From: Symbiodinium natans
Taxonomy: Eukaryota; Sar; Dinophyceae; Suessiales; Symbiodiniaceae
Direction: 5' to 3'
DNA: 25,000 nucleotides
Assembly: GCA_905221605.1 (NCBI GenBank)
Contig: CAJNDS010000979.1
Span: 515,001 to 540,000, forward strand
The translations under genes and the position numbers were made by a program. Of the stretch, positions 15,871 through 24,226 are shown piece by piece. Each line of letters starts with the position of its first letter. The first letter of the stretch is position 1. The notes under the pieces were generated by a model. It searched no databases and was not told the DNA's origin. It saw only the letters and a list, made by a program, of their open reading frames with translations.

Positions 15871-16331
15871 TTCTTTGTGGGGATTAAGGCCCTATATACT
15901 CCCTTGAAGGGATTGGGAGATGGGTTTGGGGTTTAGGGTTTACGGTATGAAGGCGAGGCGGAGAGTCGGGGTATCCTGCCACAATAGAAGCTGTATGCAG
16001 ATGTTGAAGCAAGCTGCTTAAGATGTAGTAGCATGCAGTCGTTGATGAATGGCACCACCAGCATCGAGTTCCATTGCAAACAGAGCCTTACACCCTAAAC
16101 CCATTTTGGGGACTGGGAATCAGCAGGTGCTTGGAAGGGACATCTGCTGTGTGGTCGATTTGGGCAGTGCTCTGAAGTCAGAAGCCTGCAACCCAAAACC
16201 CTTTTGGGGATACATGGGATACAGTTTGGAGAACTGACCACGGGGCAGTCTGCGTACTTGGTTTAGGGTTGAGGGGGTTTAGAACCGTCCCTTTCTTGCG
16301 ACCGGGGTTTGTTGCCAGTTTACTTCTGCAG
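15871..16331. other. Upstream region of the long gene
   Basis: Unique sequence with few repeats. No exon with both borders was found. Near its end is a pyrimidine-rich stretch leading to TACTTCTGCAG (16321-16331), a candidate cis- or spliced-leader trans-splice acceptor 20 bases before the ATG at 16352. Confidence 0.4.
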
Positions 16332-16351
16332 ATAGACTTGTCCACTGCGCC

Positions 16352-17449
16352 ATGACGAGTACAGAGACCCAAAGTCGGGCGGCAGCTCCTGACCAGAAGC
16401 GTCAGCAGCCACCGGCTTTCTTCAAGGACCTGGACTGGCCGAAGTTCGAAGCAGCTGCTCTACCCTTGACAACGGCGCTTAGTAGCTGAGTGAGCACACT
16501 TTACACTTCTTGGGATACTATACTCCCCTATAGAGCTGAAAGTGTACACTTGTTGGGGGGGCTTATGAACTCAGCAACTGAGACTAAGGTCTACAACCCA
16601 CCACAGTTGGTCAGCAGCTGCAAGGGATTGGGTGCGCGTGTCTCCATGTGCTGGAACTGCTTGTTTACCCATCGCGCACCTATCTGTGCCAAGCCGCAGA
16701 TTCCCTGCTGTTGCGCCAGCATTGCACAAAGCCGCGTCCAGGACTTGGCACACGTGAAGCTCTCCGAACCAGATGAGTGGTTTGTGAAGATGCTCAGCGT
16801 TGAGCACCCAAACACTCCTGAGTTCTTGAAGGGGATCTTCTGGATGGAGGACAACTATGCTCCCGAAGTGCTGCTGACATTCCAAGACATGGACTGGGCA
16901 TCGGGAACGCAAGGCTACTTTAACCCAAAGTACAGTTGGACGAATGATCCAACCTGTATCGGAACATGCTGCTTGTGCATGCATCTCAACAACTCTCCAA
17001 GCACTGCATGGCCATTTACTTTATCACCAAACGGCAAGTGGATCAACATTAACCCACAGTGGATCTACAGACCTGATGAGGGCGAGAAGATCACTCGACC
17101 AGATGGCTCTGTTGTGGAGATGGGGCGTGGGGACATGATTCGAGTGAGCTTCCAAAATGCCAGTGATCCGACATCAGGTGTGAACTATCAGTACCTTGTC
17201 CGCCTGGTGGCCTTCATGGAAAATGGAAAACTCGTCAAGACCAAGGCCTACGATGAACTCCGCCGGAGAGCAACGATGCAAGACACAATTGGTGGTTGCT
17301 GTGGCGGTTACTACAATTGTTCGCCCGTGGGCGAGAACTACATCCACGATGCTTACGAACCATTGTCAGATCAGCAGGCGCTCCTCTTCCCGCCGCCACT
17401 GGAAGTCATGTGGCCTGATGCGGTTTCTCTTGAGGCAGTGTCTTTCTAG
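16352..17449 (+). CDS. Cys-rich protein of unknown function, the only long coding region
   Basis: The frame 16490-17449 is open for 320 codons and ends in TAG. Composition is clearly protein-like, and telomere-like repeats are absent. Counting from 16490, 14 Cys cluster as MCWNC (53-57), PCCC (72-75), CIGTCCLC (156-163) and GGCCGGYYNC (268-277), suggesting metal binding or disulphides. Motifs such as WPFTLSPNGKW and YQYLVRLVAF (about 174-243) suggest a beta-rich core. No signal peptide or membrane span is obvious. Upstream, in the same frame, an ATG at 16352 opens 45 codons (MTSTETQSRAAAPD to TTALSS) that end at TGA 16487-16489. Removing 16488-16574 as a GA-AG intron would join both parts in frame. 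Other possibilities are an independent start at ATG 16565 or a disrupted gene. I recognise no family. Confidence 0.8.
16488..16574 (+). other. Possible 87-bp non-canonical intron in the long gene
   Basis: Begins GAGTGAGC and ends GAACTCAG. Removing it turns AGC-T plus CA into AGC-TCA and skips the in-frame TGA. A consensus-like GTGAGC donor overlaps it at 16490, but use of that site would leave the stop in the message. Dinoflagellates are known to use GC and GA donors. The exact acceptor is unsure; AAG before GTCTAC is an alternative. Confidence 0.4.
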
Positions 17450-17786
17450 CACCCTGTTCTGCTTTTCAACATGAAGAGCCCAGAGCACTGAATTACTGAT
17501 GTAGCATGTGCAAGACTTGAGTCGAACTGCGACGCTGAAATGGTACATCTGGGAAGGGAAGGTTTGCGGGTGGGTCTTGTGCCAGCACGTTGAGTTATGT
17601 TCGGTTTCTACAGACTTGGGTCCAAGATTTTGGGAAGAAACCGGTCGTGCTGGCGCAGATGGGCGGGGGCGTGGGGATGGTGGGGGTGGTTTGGCGGGCT
17701 AGAATAGATCCTAAACCTGAACCCTATAAACCCTAAACCCGGAACCCCTAATTAAACCGGATGTCAAGAGCTAAACTCAAGACACA
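17450..17786. other. 3' flank of the long gene
   Basis: Unique sequence followed by degenerate CCCTAAA units at about 17710-17755. It probably holds the 3' untranslated region. No AATAAA signal was expected or used, since dinoflagellates generally lack it. Confidence 0.4.
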
Positions 17787-18200
17787 ATGAAGAAAGTCTT
17801 TTGCTTAGGCAAGTCATGTCCGCACGGGCCAGCAGAGACAGTTCGCACTCCAAATGCTCCGATTCTTTATTGGCAGGCGCATCTAACTCTTGCCCTGAAC
17901 CCAACCCTGAGCCCGGAACTGAGGCACTATAAGAAATATGTCCCTTTTGCGAGCGAGCCTCCCCGACAGAGGGTTTGCAGCAACCAGGTTTGTGGCCGAG
18001 GGGGTCACGCTGCCCTGGCGAATATACGCCTCTTGGCTTGTGCCTACTCCTGCGGCTGTCGACCCCTAACAAACTCCCACACGCCGAACACACGACGCGT
18101 AACCTTCAACAGCCCGCAAAGTGCACATGTTCATGAAGCCGCCTTACTTCCCCCTCTCTCTTTACCTTCCTTCTTGTTGTGGGTTCCCGTATCATCATAA
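17787..18200 (+). CDS. 137-codon ORF of doubtful status
   Basis: Opens with ATG and MKKVFCLGKSCPHGPAETV. Cys-rich in places (CSNQVCGRGG, CAYSCGC) with a Leu/Pro-rich end. A long ORF is also open on the minus strand (17764-18093), so the open frames may be chance. It contains no telomere-like units. If real, it could be a separate single-exon gene downstream of the long gene. Confidence 0.25.
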   Translation: MKKVFCLGKSCPHGPAETVRTPNAPILYWQAHLTLALNPTLSPELRHYKKYVPFASEPPRQRVCSNQVCGRGGHAALANIRLLACAYSCGCRPLTNSHTPNTRRVTFNSPQSAHVHEAALLPPLSLPSFLLWVPVSS

Positions 18201-18364
18201 AGTAACCAGTAACCAGCCCAAAAAAGGGTGCCCTAATTATGATATGGTTATTGGGCTACCAAGCTCTGCGCAGCTGCAGTGAGCTGTTGTGACTTCATTC
18301 TTGGTCGCAGTCCTGATGTCGGAGGCCCATACCGCAGCCCAACCCTAAACCCTCGACCAGGCAG

Positions 18365-18590
18365 CCGGTACAAGGGTGCAGTAGCTTCAGCGGCTGAGCT
18401 GTCGAGCAAGATCCCTTTCAAACCTTTGTTGCGTAGCAACGACCCAATGGAATCGCGCAATCTGGCCAGTTCTAGTTTCCCTAGGCAACTTCCGTGGCCA
18501 ATCGAACAATCAGGCTCCGACTTCTTAAGCAAAAGTGCTAAGTCCCAAGTCCTAAACCCATTCCCCAACCCCAACTCCAAAACCAGTTGA
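18365..18590 (+). CDS. Exon candidate, Ser-rich
   Basis: After CGACCAGGCAG the frame reads RYKGAVASAAELSSKIPF, then KPLLRSNDPMESRNLA, and stays open to a TGA at about 18588. Part of a longer frame from 18279. The antisense frame is open too, so support is modest. Confidence 0.3.
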
Positions 18591-18675
18591 AGCTGAATGA
18601 CTAAATCCTGAGCCTTGATTGTTGGAGCGCTTCAGGCAATCTGTGAAATTTGGCGCGCCCAGAGCAAAGTTGCAG

Positions 18676-18721
18676 GCAACCGAAGCCATTACTAGCGCCC
18701 CAAGACATCAAAACATTCTGC
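18676..18721 (+). CDS. Small exon candidate
   Basis: After AAAGTTGCAG, phase 0 reads ATEAITSAPRHQNILP, then CCCTAAA units begin. No clear donor. Confidence 0.25.
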
Positions 18722-19070
18722 CCTAAACCCTTAACCCTAAACCCTAAACCTGAGGGTGGTTTGTCGGCTCAGGTATGCTGTTCCAGAGCACCCGAGGCCG
18801 ATGGGGGCTTCAGGGCATAGAGTTCAGGGTCTAAGTGCTTGGGGGGGGGCTTGAGGGGAATTCAGGTGAGTTCAGGGGGGTTTAGGGTTGGGAGACCAGC
18901 TCCCCCCCTCCGAAGCCAAACCCGAAAACCCCAAAACCCTACAAACCCTGCAAACCCGAAAAAAATCCTAGAAACCCTATCAACCCTATAAACCCTTTCA
19001 CCTGGTAGCTGAGTGGTACCCCTTTTTGCCCTCTTGGGTCCCTTGCAGAAACAGCCGACCCCAAACATGG
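18722..19070. other. Repeats and unique spacers, no firm gene
   Basis: CCCTAAA units at 18720-18752, G-strand units near 18870-18890, and CCTACAAACC/CCTATAAACC variants at 18905-18998. A good acceptor CCCTTGCAG at 19040-19048 precedes KQPTPNMAP, but the frame then enters a CCCCAAA array. Confidence 0.5.
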
Positions 19071-19175
19071 CCCCAAACCCCAAACCCCAAACCCCAAACC
19101 CCAAACCCCAAACCCCAAACCCCAAACCCCAAACCCCAAACCCCAAACCCCAAACCCCAAACCCCAAACCCCAAA
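19071..19175. repeat. Uniform variant array (CCCCAAA)15
   Basis: Exactly fifteen copies of CCCCAAA, followed without a break by CCCTAAA units to about 19212. CCCCAAA is one base from the telomere-like unit. ORFs across it (Pro-Asn-Pro-Lys type repeats) are artefacts. Confidence 0.95.
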
Positions 19176-19212
19176 CCCTAAACCCTAAACCCTAAACCCT
19201 AAACCCTAAACC

Positions 19213-19914
19213 CTTACTTTCAGAGGTGTAATTATCTAAAAATCGCGGGGTTTTTTAAGGATACTGAAATTAAGGGTACTCTACAGGGGACCCAGAAAGG
19301 GACCCTAATGTAGAGAACTGCTTGAACTGCCCATGTAGTTACTACTGGGCTAAGCCCGACAGGATGGATATTGGGGGTACTTTTGGTGGGATACTTACAA
19401 GGGGATGGGAGCTGGAAAGGAGATAGTCTTGGTAATTATCTAGGCTCTTGTGTTTGGTTTCTAACACCCTGTATATATTCCGAAAAGACTTGCCTGTGCT
19501 TTAGCATCTGCGCTTTTTTGAGGAGCACAGCCCGTCTCCTAAACCCAAAGACCTAGAGTTCGAAATCCCCAAAGTCCTCGGACCAAGGGCCGAAGCTCAC
19601 ACGAAACAATTGTCGCATAGCAGCTAGATTGCATAGGGCTGCTGCATCCAATGGTTTAGTGAAGACTGAAACCCGTAAAGCTCCATGATGCCTCAAATCC
19701 CCCGAAACGCTCAAAGCCCTAAAGCCCTGAACCCTCAACTCCTAAACCCCCCAAACTTCCTTCCCGGAGAACCCAACATCCCTTAACTAAGGAATAGACC
19801 TTACACTTACACCATATACATGTATACATATATATGGTATAGCTATACTTATGAAACCACTCATGCATCCTCACATACTTGCAGGTCTGTTCCTGAATCA
19901 AGCGGTTATTCCCT
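19213..19914. other. Unique sequence, no firm gene
   Basis: Includes a possible stem at 19279-19318 (CTCTACA to TGTAGAG) and a small TA/CATA run at about 19815-19835. ORFs of about 60 codons on both strands have no splice or protein support. Confidence 0.5.
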
Positions 19915-20022
19915 GAACCCTAAACCCTAAACCCTAAACCCTAAACCCTAAACCCTAAACCCTAAACCCTAAACCCTAAACCCTAAACCCTAAGCCCAAA
20001 CCCTAAACCCTAAACCCTAAAC
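19915..20022. repeat. Telomere-like array (CCCTAAA strand)
   Basis: About fifteen units with one CCCTAAG and one CCCAAA variant. Confidence 0.95.
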
Positions 20023-20098
20023 CTTTGGGTTCTTTCAAGCGCACGGCAGGGCCGGACGGATGAAATTCTAGAGGTCCTCGCTCTGCCCTCAGGGGAGC

Positions 20099-20278
20099 TA
20101 TAGGGTTTAGGAGTTGGGGTACAGGGTTTAGGGTTTAGGGTTTAGGGTTTAGGAGTTGGGGTACAGGGTTTAGGGTTTAGGGTTTTGGGTTTAGGGTTTA
20201 GGATTTAGGGTTTAGGGTTTAGGGTTTAGGGTTTAGGGTTTAGGGTTTAGGGTTTAGGGTTTAGGGTTTAGGGTATGG
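20099..20278. repeat. Telomere-like array (TTTAGGG strand)
   Basis: About 24 units. A 45-bp segment including TTTAGGAGTTGGGGTACAGGG appears twice (about 20106 and 20149), showing segmental duplication within the array. Confidence 0.9.
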
Positions 20279-20332
20279 GTTTCAAGTTTGAAGTTCAGGG
20301 TCTGGGGATTCTTGTTCAGGGTTTAGGCTCGA

Positions 20333-20428
20333 GTTCCACCTGGGGTGTTTAATCGCTGGCAGTGGTTCCGGCAAGGCCGCTGCATGAGTGTCGCTACTAC
20401 TTCTCAGGAAGGCAAGAACATGAAGCAG
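20333..20428 (+). CDS. Exon candidate
   Basis: One frame reads VPPGVFNRWQWFRQGRCM, then SVATTSQEGKNMKQ, 32 codons to the donor GTGGAC at 20429. Internal AG sites (TGGCAG, TTCTCAG) offer other starts. A different frame gives a GSGSGK string, but it stops after three more residues. The left border is not fixed. Confidence 0.4.
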
Positions 20429-20510
20429 GTGGACTTAGGTTAGCTTAACAGAACACTTACCCTAAACGCTAAACCCTCAACCTTAAACCCCTAAACCCTA
20501 AATCCCTAAG

Positions 20511-20660
20511 CACATGAAGAGCCCTACCAAGCCAACCCCTACGACGAAGTGTTGGGGGAGGCAGTGCGTAGTGGTTTTTTTCTGTTGCCAGATCAGAAAG
20601 AACACAAGGTTGAAGTCGAGAGAAAGAAAGGGGGCCAGAAAAGCCATTGCATGTCGGAAT
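20511..20660 (+). CDS. Exon candidate, acidic then basic protein segment
   Basis: After ATCCCTAAG. After two leading bases it reads HEEPYQANPYDEVLGEAV, RSGFFLLPDQKEHKVEVE, RKKGGQKSHCMSE, open up to a GTATGC donor at 20661. A TAA sits immediately upstream in this frame, matching an exon start here. Protein-like throughout; unidentified. A phase-0 frame is also open, and the phase from 20333-20428 would favour it, so the two islands may not be directly joined. An inner acceptor GTTGCCAG at 20585-20592 has a strong T tract. Confidence 0.5.
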
Positions 20661-20723
20661 GTATGCTGCATTTTGGGGTTAGGGGTTTAGGGTTTTGGAC
20701 TTAGGGTTCAGGGTTTAGGGAGC

Positions 20724-20823
20724 ATGTTGGAGTTATTTGGTGCACGCTGTGCTGCTCCGGGTGGGGGCACGGCTCATCAGCACCATCAGCTATTGTTTAG
20801 GAACACGCAACGAGCACCATGTC
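20724..20823 (+). CDS. Exon candidate
   Basis: Two frames are plausible: from the ATG at 20724, MLELFGARCAAPGGGTAH onward, and an overlapping frame reading CWSYLVHAVLLRVGARL and ending in a TGA near 20823. G-strand repeats precede it and C-strand repeats follow. Confidence 0.35.
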
Positions 20824-20826
20824 TGA

Positions 20827-20908
20827 TAACCCTAAACCTCAAACCCCAAACCCCAAACCCTAAATTGACCCTAAACCCTAAACCCGAAACCCTAAACCTA
20901 AACCCTAG
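20827..20908. repeat. CCCTAAA/CCCCAAA units
   Basis: Degenerate C-strand units with a unique TTGACC break. Confidence 0.85.
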
Positions 20909-20916
20909 GGATCCAG

Positions 20917-20952
20917 ATGGCAGCGGGCAAGGACTCCTTGGGACTCCTCTAA
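20917..20952 (+). CDS. Tiny terminal exon candidate
   Basis: After GGGATCCAG reads MAAGKDSLGLL then TAA. Weak because of length. Confidence 0.22.
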   Translation: MAAGKDSLGLL

Positions 20953-20969
20953 GCTTGCCTTGCGTCCTC

Positions 20970-21026
20970 TTTAGGGTTTATGGCTTAGGGTTTACGGTTC
21001 AGGGTTTAGGGTTTAGGGTTTAGGGT
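20970..21026. repeat. TTTAGGG units
   Basis: Seven degenerate to perfect G-strand units. Confidence 0.85.
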
Positions 21027-21177
21027 ATCATCCCCAAAATAATCAATCTTTGCCAATCGGGGGGTTTCCGAGAATAGGGGTACCCTTTTGGGGGGGGGGG
21101 GGTCCCTTTACGGGGATTCTATTTTCGGGAATAAAATCCATATATTTGGGAAATTCCCAATTGGCTTCGTTTTTATC

Positions 21178-21297
21178 ATGCCCTCAAGCGAGACTTCTCA
21201 GGCTCATATGCGGAGCACCAACGAGTCTCCTGCCAAGGTTCGCGCGGCTTCGACCTTTTTAGTGTTGTTCTCTTCTTCGGTTGTCAAGGTTTTGTGA
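21178..21297 (+). CDS. Possible first exon or short ORF
   Basis: The ATG at 21178 opens MPSSETSQAHMRSTNESPAK, then VRAASTFLVLFSSSVVKVL and TGA. The Ser/Thr-rich N-terminus followed by a hydrophobic stretch could be an anchor. AAG-GTTCGC within it (about 21238) could be a donor. The frame is open upstream from 21088 but crosses a G run. Confidence 0.35.
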   Translation: MPSSETSQAHMRSTNESPAKVRAASTFLVLFSSSVVKVL

Positions 21298-21303
21298 CAT
21301 TCA

Positions 21304-21325
21304 GGCCTGTTGCTTCGCACAGGCC
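21304..21325. repeat. Perfect 7-bp stem hairpin
   Basis: GGCCTGT, an 8-base loop, then ACAGGCC, just after the TGA at 21295-21297. It may be chance. Confidence 0.45.
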
Positions 21326-22152
21326 CTAGACTACTAGTTGCTCACTTTTCTAGCCCTTTGGTACCCTGTTGCCCCAGTTTGGGCTTTAGGTTCTGTGACA
21401 AAAGTGCCGAATCCCAAAAAGGGTATCCTTAGCATTATATAGTTCCTGTGCTACCAAGCAAAAGAACCCCCCCCCCCACACAAAAAAAAAGACGTAAACA
21501 ATAAAGATAACAACCCGATAGTGTGTGCCCTTATAAGAAAGCTTTGTTTTTTGAGGGGGGCTTCTTAAGCAATTAGAAGCAGGTCCCAAACCCTACCCTA
21601 AGAACCCCTAAACTTAAAAAAAAAAAAAAGTAGGTTGCCTAAGAAACCTACAAGCTTGTTTTCGAGTCACAGACGCACAATCACGTAGGTTCTGGATTCT
21701 TAAGGTAGACCCCTAAAGAGGCTTTTTCCAGGGGTGCCCCAGCTGAGAGTTCCAACCCCAACCTGCCCATGTGCGTCCCAGCGGTCCCGAGCTTTCCACC
21801 TAGAGCAACCTGCATACTTTCTAGTATTTCCATATGTAGATATACCTATATTTTTCGGAGATGGAAAACGAAGATATACAGACCAGCATGTGTGTGTGTA
21901 TATATATATACATACATACATACATACATACATACATGCAAGTTTACATAGTTGGCAATAGTCATGAGTCATGAATCATTACCGCAAACGTTTGCTTATG
22001 GTTCGAAGGGTTATGTAGGTTACCCTCAGTAACTTAGGGGCCGGAATAATTAGAATAGGGTCTTGGGGGTTATTGTAGTACATTATCATTATTATGCACA
22101 GACCATAAGGGAAAGTCTTTACCATTTATGCCGAGCCCTATATTAACCCGAG
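21326..22152. other. No supported gene
   Basis: Holds a C11-ACAC-A9 tract (21467-21490), an A13 run at about 21616, and a TG/TA/CATA microsatellite (21889-21937). Small ORFs lie on the microsatellite or in unbiased sequence without borders. Confidence 0.5.
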
Positions 22153-22269
22153 CCCTATTTTGACCCTTACACCTACTTGGAGGGCGAACCGCTACTTCCG
22201 CTGAACATCGTGGCTTTTGATCCGACGATCGTTGGCAACGACGAGGAGAAGGCCCCTGAAAGCGCATGA
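22153..22269 (+). CDS. Probable terminal exon, unidentified protein
   Basis: After AACCCGAG, phase 0 reads PYFDPYTYLEGEPLLPLN, then IVAFDPTIVGNDEEKAPESA and TGA at 22267-22269. A TAA lies two codons upstream in the same frame, consistent with an exon start here. Acidic tail with clear protein-like composition. A 17-bp near-duplicate (GAGCCCTATATTAACCC and GAGCCCTATTTTGACCC) spans the acceptor, so an upstream AG is also possible. Unidentified. Confidence 0.6.
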   Translation, partial: PYFDPYTYLEGEPLLPLNIVAFDPTIVGNDEEKAPESA

Positions 22270-22421
22270 ACCCTACAAGACAAAACAAGGCTCTGTTTAA
22301 ATCTTGTAGAACATCCGTATGGTCGCTGTAAGCCCTTAGTGCACTTGTGATTTGTCGTCTGGGTTTGGAGACCTTAAACCAGTGGATGCTTGGTGGTTCT
22401 CAGACCTCAATCTGTTTCCAG

Positions 22422-22692
22422 TATCGTCAGCGGCGCCCTTACGAGCATTGCTAAGAATACAACATCCTGCGTTTGGATGGCCATTCGTGTTGTGGTTGGT
22501 CGAAGCATGTGTTGGAACGGAGACCCGTTAAACACAGGATGCCGGCAAGGGCAGACTATAGGGGACGGCGTTTGTTTGCAAGTTGCCCGCCGGACCCGCA
22601 GGAAGTGCAAAAGGCCGTTACCTTTTTGCTTCGTCCAGGAAAACCTGGCTGATGCCAGGAAAGAGGAACATCTTGGTCATGTCTCGGAAAAG
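22422..22692 (+). CDS. Exon candidate with unresolved frame
   Basis: After CAATCTGTTTCCAG and before GTGAAC following AAAAG. One frame is open throughout (IVSGALTSIAKNTTSCVW onward to EEHLGHVSEK). A second reads RLDGHSCCGWSKHVLE and CPPDPQEVQKAVTFLL, but has a TAA at 22452-22454 near its start and a TGA near 22650. A third is open to about 22533. Splice motifs are good, but the frame is not settled. Confidence 0.4.
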
Positions 22693-22841
22693 GTGAACTG
22701 CACATCGTCATCACAGCGGCGGCGACAAAGAGAGCTTCACGAACCGTTTTTTTCTTGACGAAGGTCTACTTGTGACACGTGACACGTTGGTGTTGCCCGC
22801 CAGCAATGCGAGTCCGAATAACCGAGTTATCAAGCTGCACC

Positions 22842-22923
22842 CTCCCCCCCTAACCCCCCCCCGCCCCCCGCCCCTTTCCCCACCCACCCCCCCCCCCCCC
22901 CCCCCACCCCAAAAAAAGAAAAA
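22842..22923. repeat. C-rich and C19-ACCCC-A7 tract
   Basis: Nearly pure C with few interruptions, then an A-rich run. The 107-codon minus-strand ORF here is Gly-rich and an artefact. Confidence 0.9.
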
Positions 22924-22979
22924 AGACTGAGCCAGAACGACCCTCCCCCCCCGCCTCACCTCTGCCCCCAACCCCCTAA

Positions 22980-23052
22980 GCTCAACACCCAGCAGCCTGC
23001 CCGAAAGCCTCCAAAAGGCCCCCCAAAGCGCCACTCTCGCATCGACGCATAA
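22980..23052 (+). CDS. Weak terminal exon candidate, basic
   Basis: After CCCCCTAAG reads LNTQQPARKPPKGPPKRHS, then RIDA and a stop. Basic and proline-rich. Preceded by a long C-rich tract, which could act as a pyrimidine tract. Confidence 0.22.
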
Positions 23053-23104
23053 GCCCTAAACCACAAAAACCTAAACCCCAAACCCTAAACCCTAAACCCT
23101 AAAC
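23045..23104. repeat. CCCTAAA units
   Basis: Degenerate then perfect C-strand units. Confidence 0.85.
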
Positions 23105-23145
23105 AAAGCCGTCCTGGACTGAGACCTTCTTCACGGAAGTTGCAG

Positions 23146-23222
23146 GGTGAAGAGCTCAGTCAGTGCACACGTCAGTGTTCATGCTTATATGGTCAGTTTT
23201 TTCAATTATGGTCCCTGTTTGG
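23146..23222 (+). CDS. Exon candidate, Cys/Gln-rich
   Basis: After GGAAGTTGCAG and before GTACCC. It reads GEELSQCTRQCSCLYGQ, then FFQLWSLF. The same frame continues open to 23517, so this may be a longer exon. Confidence 0.4.
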
Positions 23223-23517
23223 GTACCCTAAACATTTGGGGCCGCCTCATAAAACAAAATCGCCCCAAAAGGGACCATCGCGTAGAGAGTTGACCATAGG
23301 GCGCGGTGCCCAGGGGTTGTTAGGATCATGGGGCATCAGGCTCTGGATGTCGAGAGTTATTTGCCTTGAGTTTGTTTACGCCAAAGTGGGTGAACCGATG
23401 GAGGATCTATGTTCAAGAGGGCTGCAGACCCCTAAACCCTGTCTTGCCCAGATGTCGGCTGACATCGTCCCCCAGCCGCTGGACCCCACGAGGGTCACCA
23501 AACTGGGGTTGATCTGA
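23223..23517 (+). CDS. In-frame continuation, possibly exon(s) ending at TGA 23515-23517
   Basis: The frame from 23146 stays open over RVICLEFVYAKVGEPMED and MSADIVPQPLDPTRVTKL to the stop. A possible acceptor CTTGCCCAG precedes the ATG at 23452. The middle is less convincing and includes CCCTAAA-like units, so it may be two exons with an intron between. Confidence 0.35.
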
Positions 23518-23576
23518 CTTGTCTAGGCCTTCACTGACACCCTAGACCACGAGCACAGCATCTCTTTCGGTGGTCT

Positions 23577-23762
23577 ACCCTAAACCGCAAACCCTGAACC
23601 CCATAAACCCCACAAACCCTACAAACCCTACAAACCGAACTCTCTCCACAAACCGTGTAAAGCGTATGAGCCCTATAAATCCTATAAACCCTGTAAATTC
23701 TACAAACCCTACAAAACCCTGCAAAACCCTACAAAAACCCTACAAAACATACAAACCCTAAG
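23577..23762. repeat. ACAAACCCT/ATAAACCCT variant array
   Basis: Units of 8-10 bases such as CCCTACAAA and CCCTATAAA, a distinct decayed form of the telomere-like repeat. The ORF reading Asn-Pro-Thr repeats is an artefact. Confidence 0.85.
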
Positions 23763-23969
23763 CCCTTAAGATGCCTTGGAGACACTTGCCTGAAGCCCTC
23801 AGGACGATACCAACTCCTACATCATTCCCTGCTTATACACCTCACCAAGCCCAAAAAAAGCACGAGTAGTACCTTCATTCCCCTGTGTATACACCCCTAC
23901 TAAGCCCCCAAAAGGAGCTAAACCCGAAACCCTGAACCCTAATCCCACATCCCCCCCCCTTCCCTACAG

Positions 23970-24019
23970 GCCAGATGGGAGCTTCCTCATCGACACTTCG
24001 GCTGAGGCCAGGGCTTATG
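23970..24019 (+). CDS. Small exon candidate
   Basis: After a C-rich tract and TTCCCTACAG, and before GTTTTT. After one base it reads PDGSFLIDTSAEARAY. A strong acceptor by eye; unidentified. Confidence 0.35.
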
Positions 24020-24226
24020 GTTTTTTTTGTGGTCCCAGTACACCCTTAAGTTAATTGTTTAAACCCCTCGCGGAACCCCAGACCCTAAAACCTAGAACCC
24101 CTAGAACCCCTGAAACCCTAAAACCCTAAATTCGTCATCCCGGAAACCTTAGAAACCCAGAAGCCCTAAAACCTTGAACCCAGAAGCCCCATAACAGTCC
24201 TTAATCGAGATTATAATTGGGGTGCC

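Noticed and set aside
16101-16109. CCATTTTGG resembling the core of the dinoflagellate spliced leader
   Set aside because: The rest of the 22-base leader, including GCTCAAG, is absent, so it is not a relic leader of a retroposed gene.
18862-19195. ORFs of repeated GLGFGVW or NPKPQTP on either strand
   Set aside because: They are translations of the CCCCAAA array; 7-base units give a 7-residue repeat in every frame.
19555-19575. GTTCGAAATCC resembling a tRNA T-loop
   Set aside because: No acceptor, D or anticodon stem could be paired around it.
20333-20400. GSGSGK P-loop-like string
   Set aside because: It occurs in a frame that stops three residues later. The competing frame is longer and ends at a donor.
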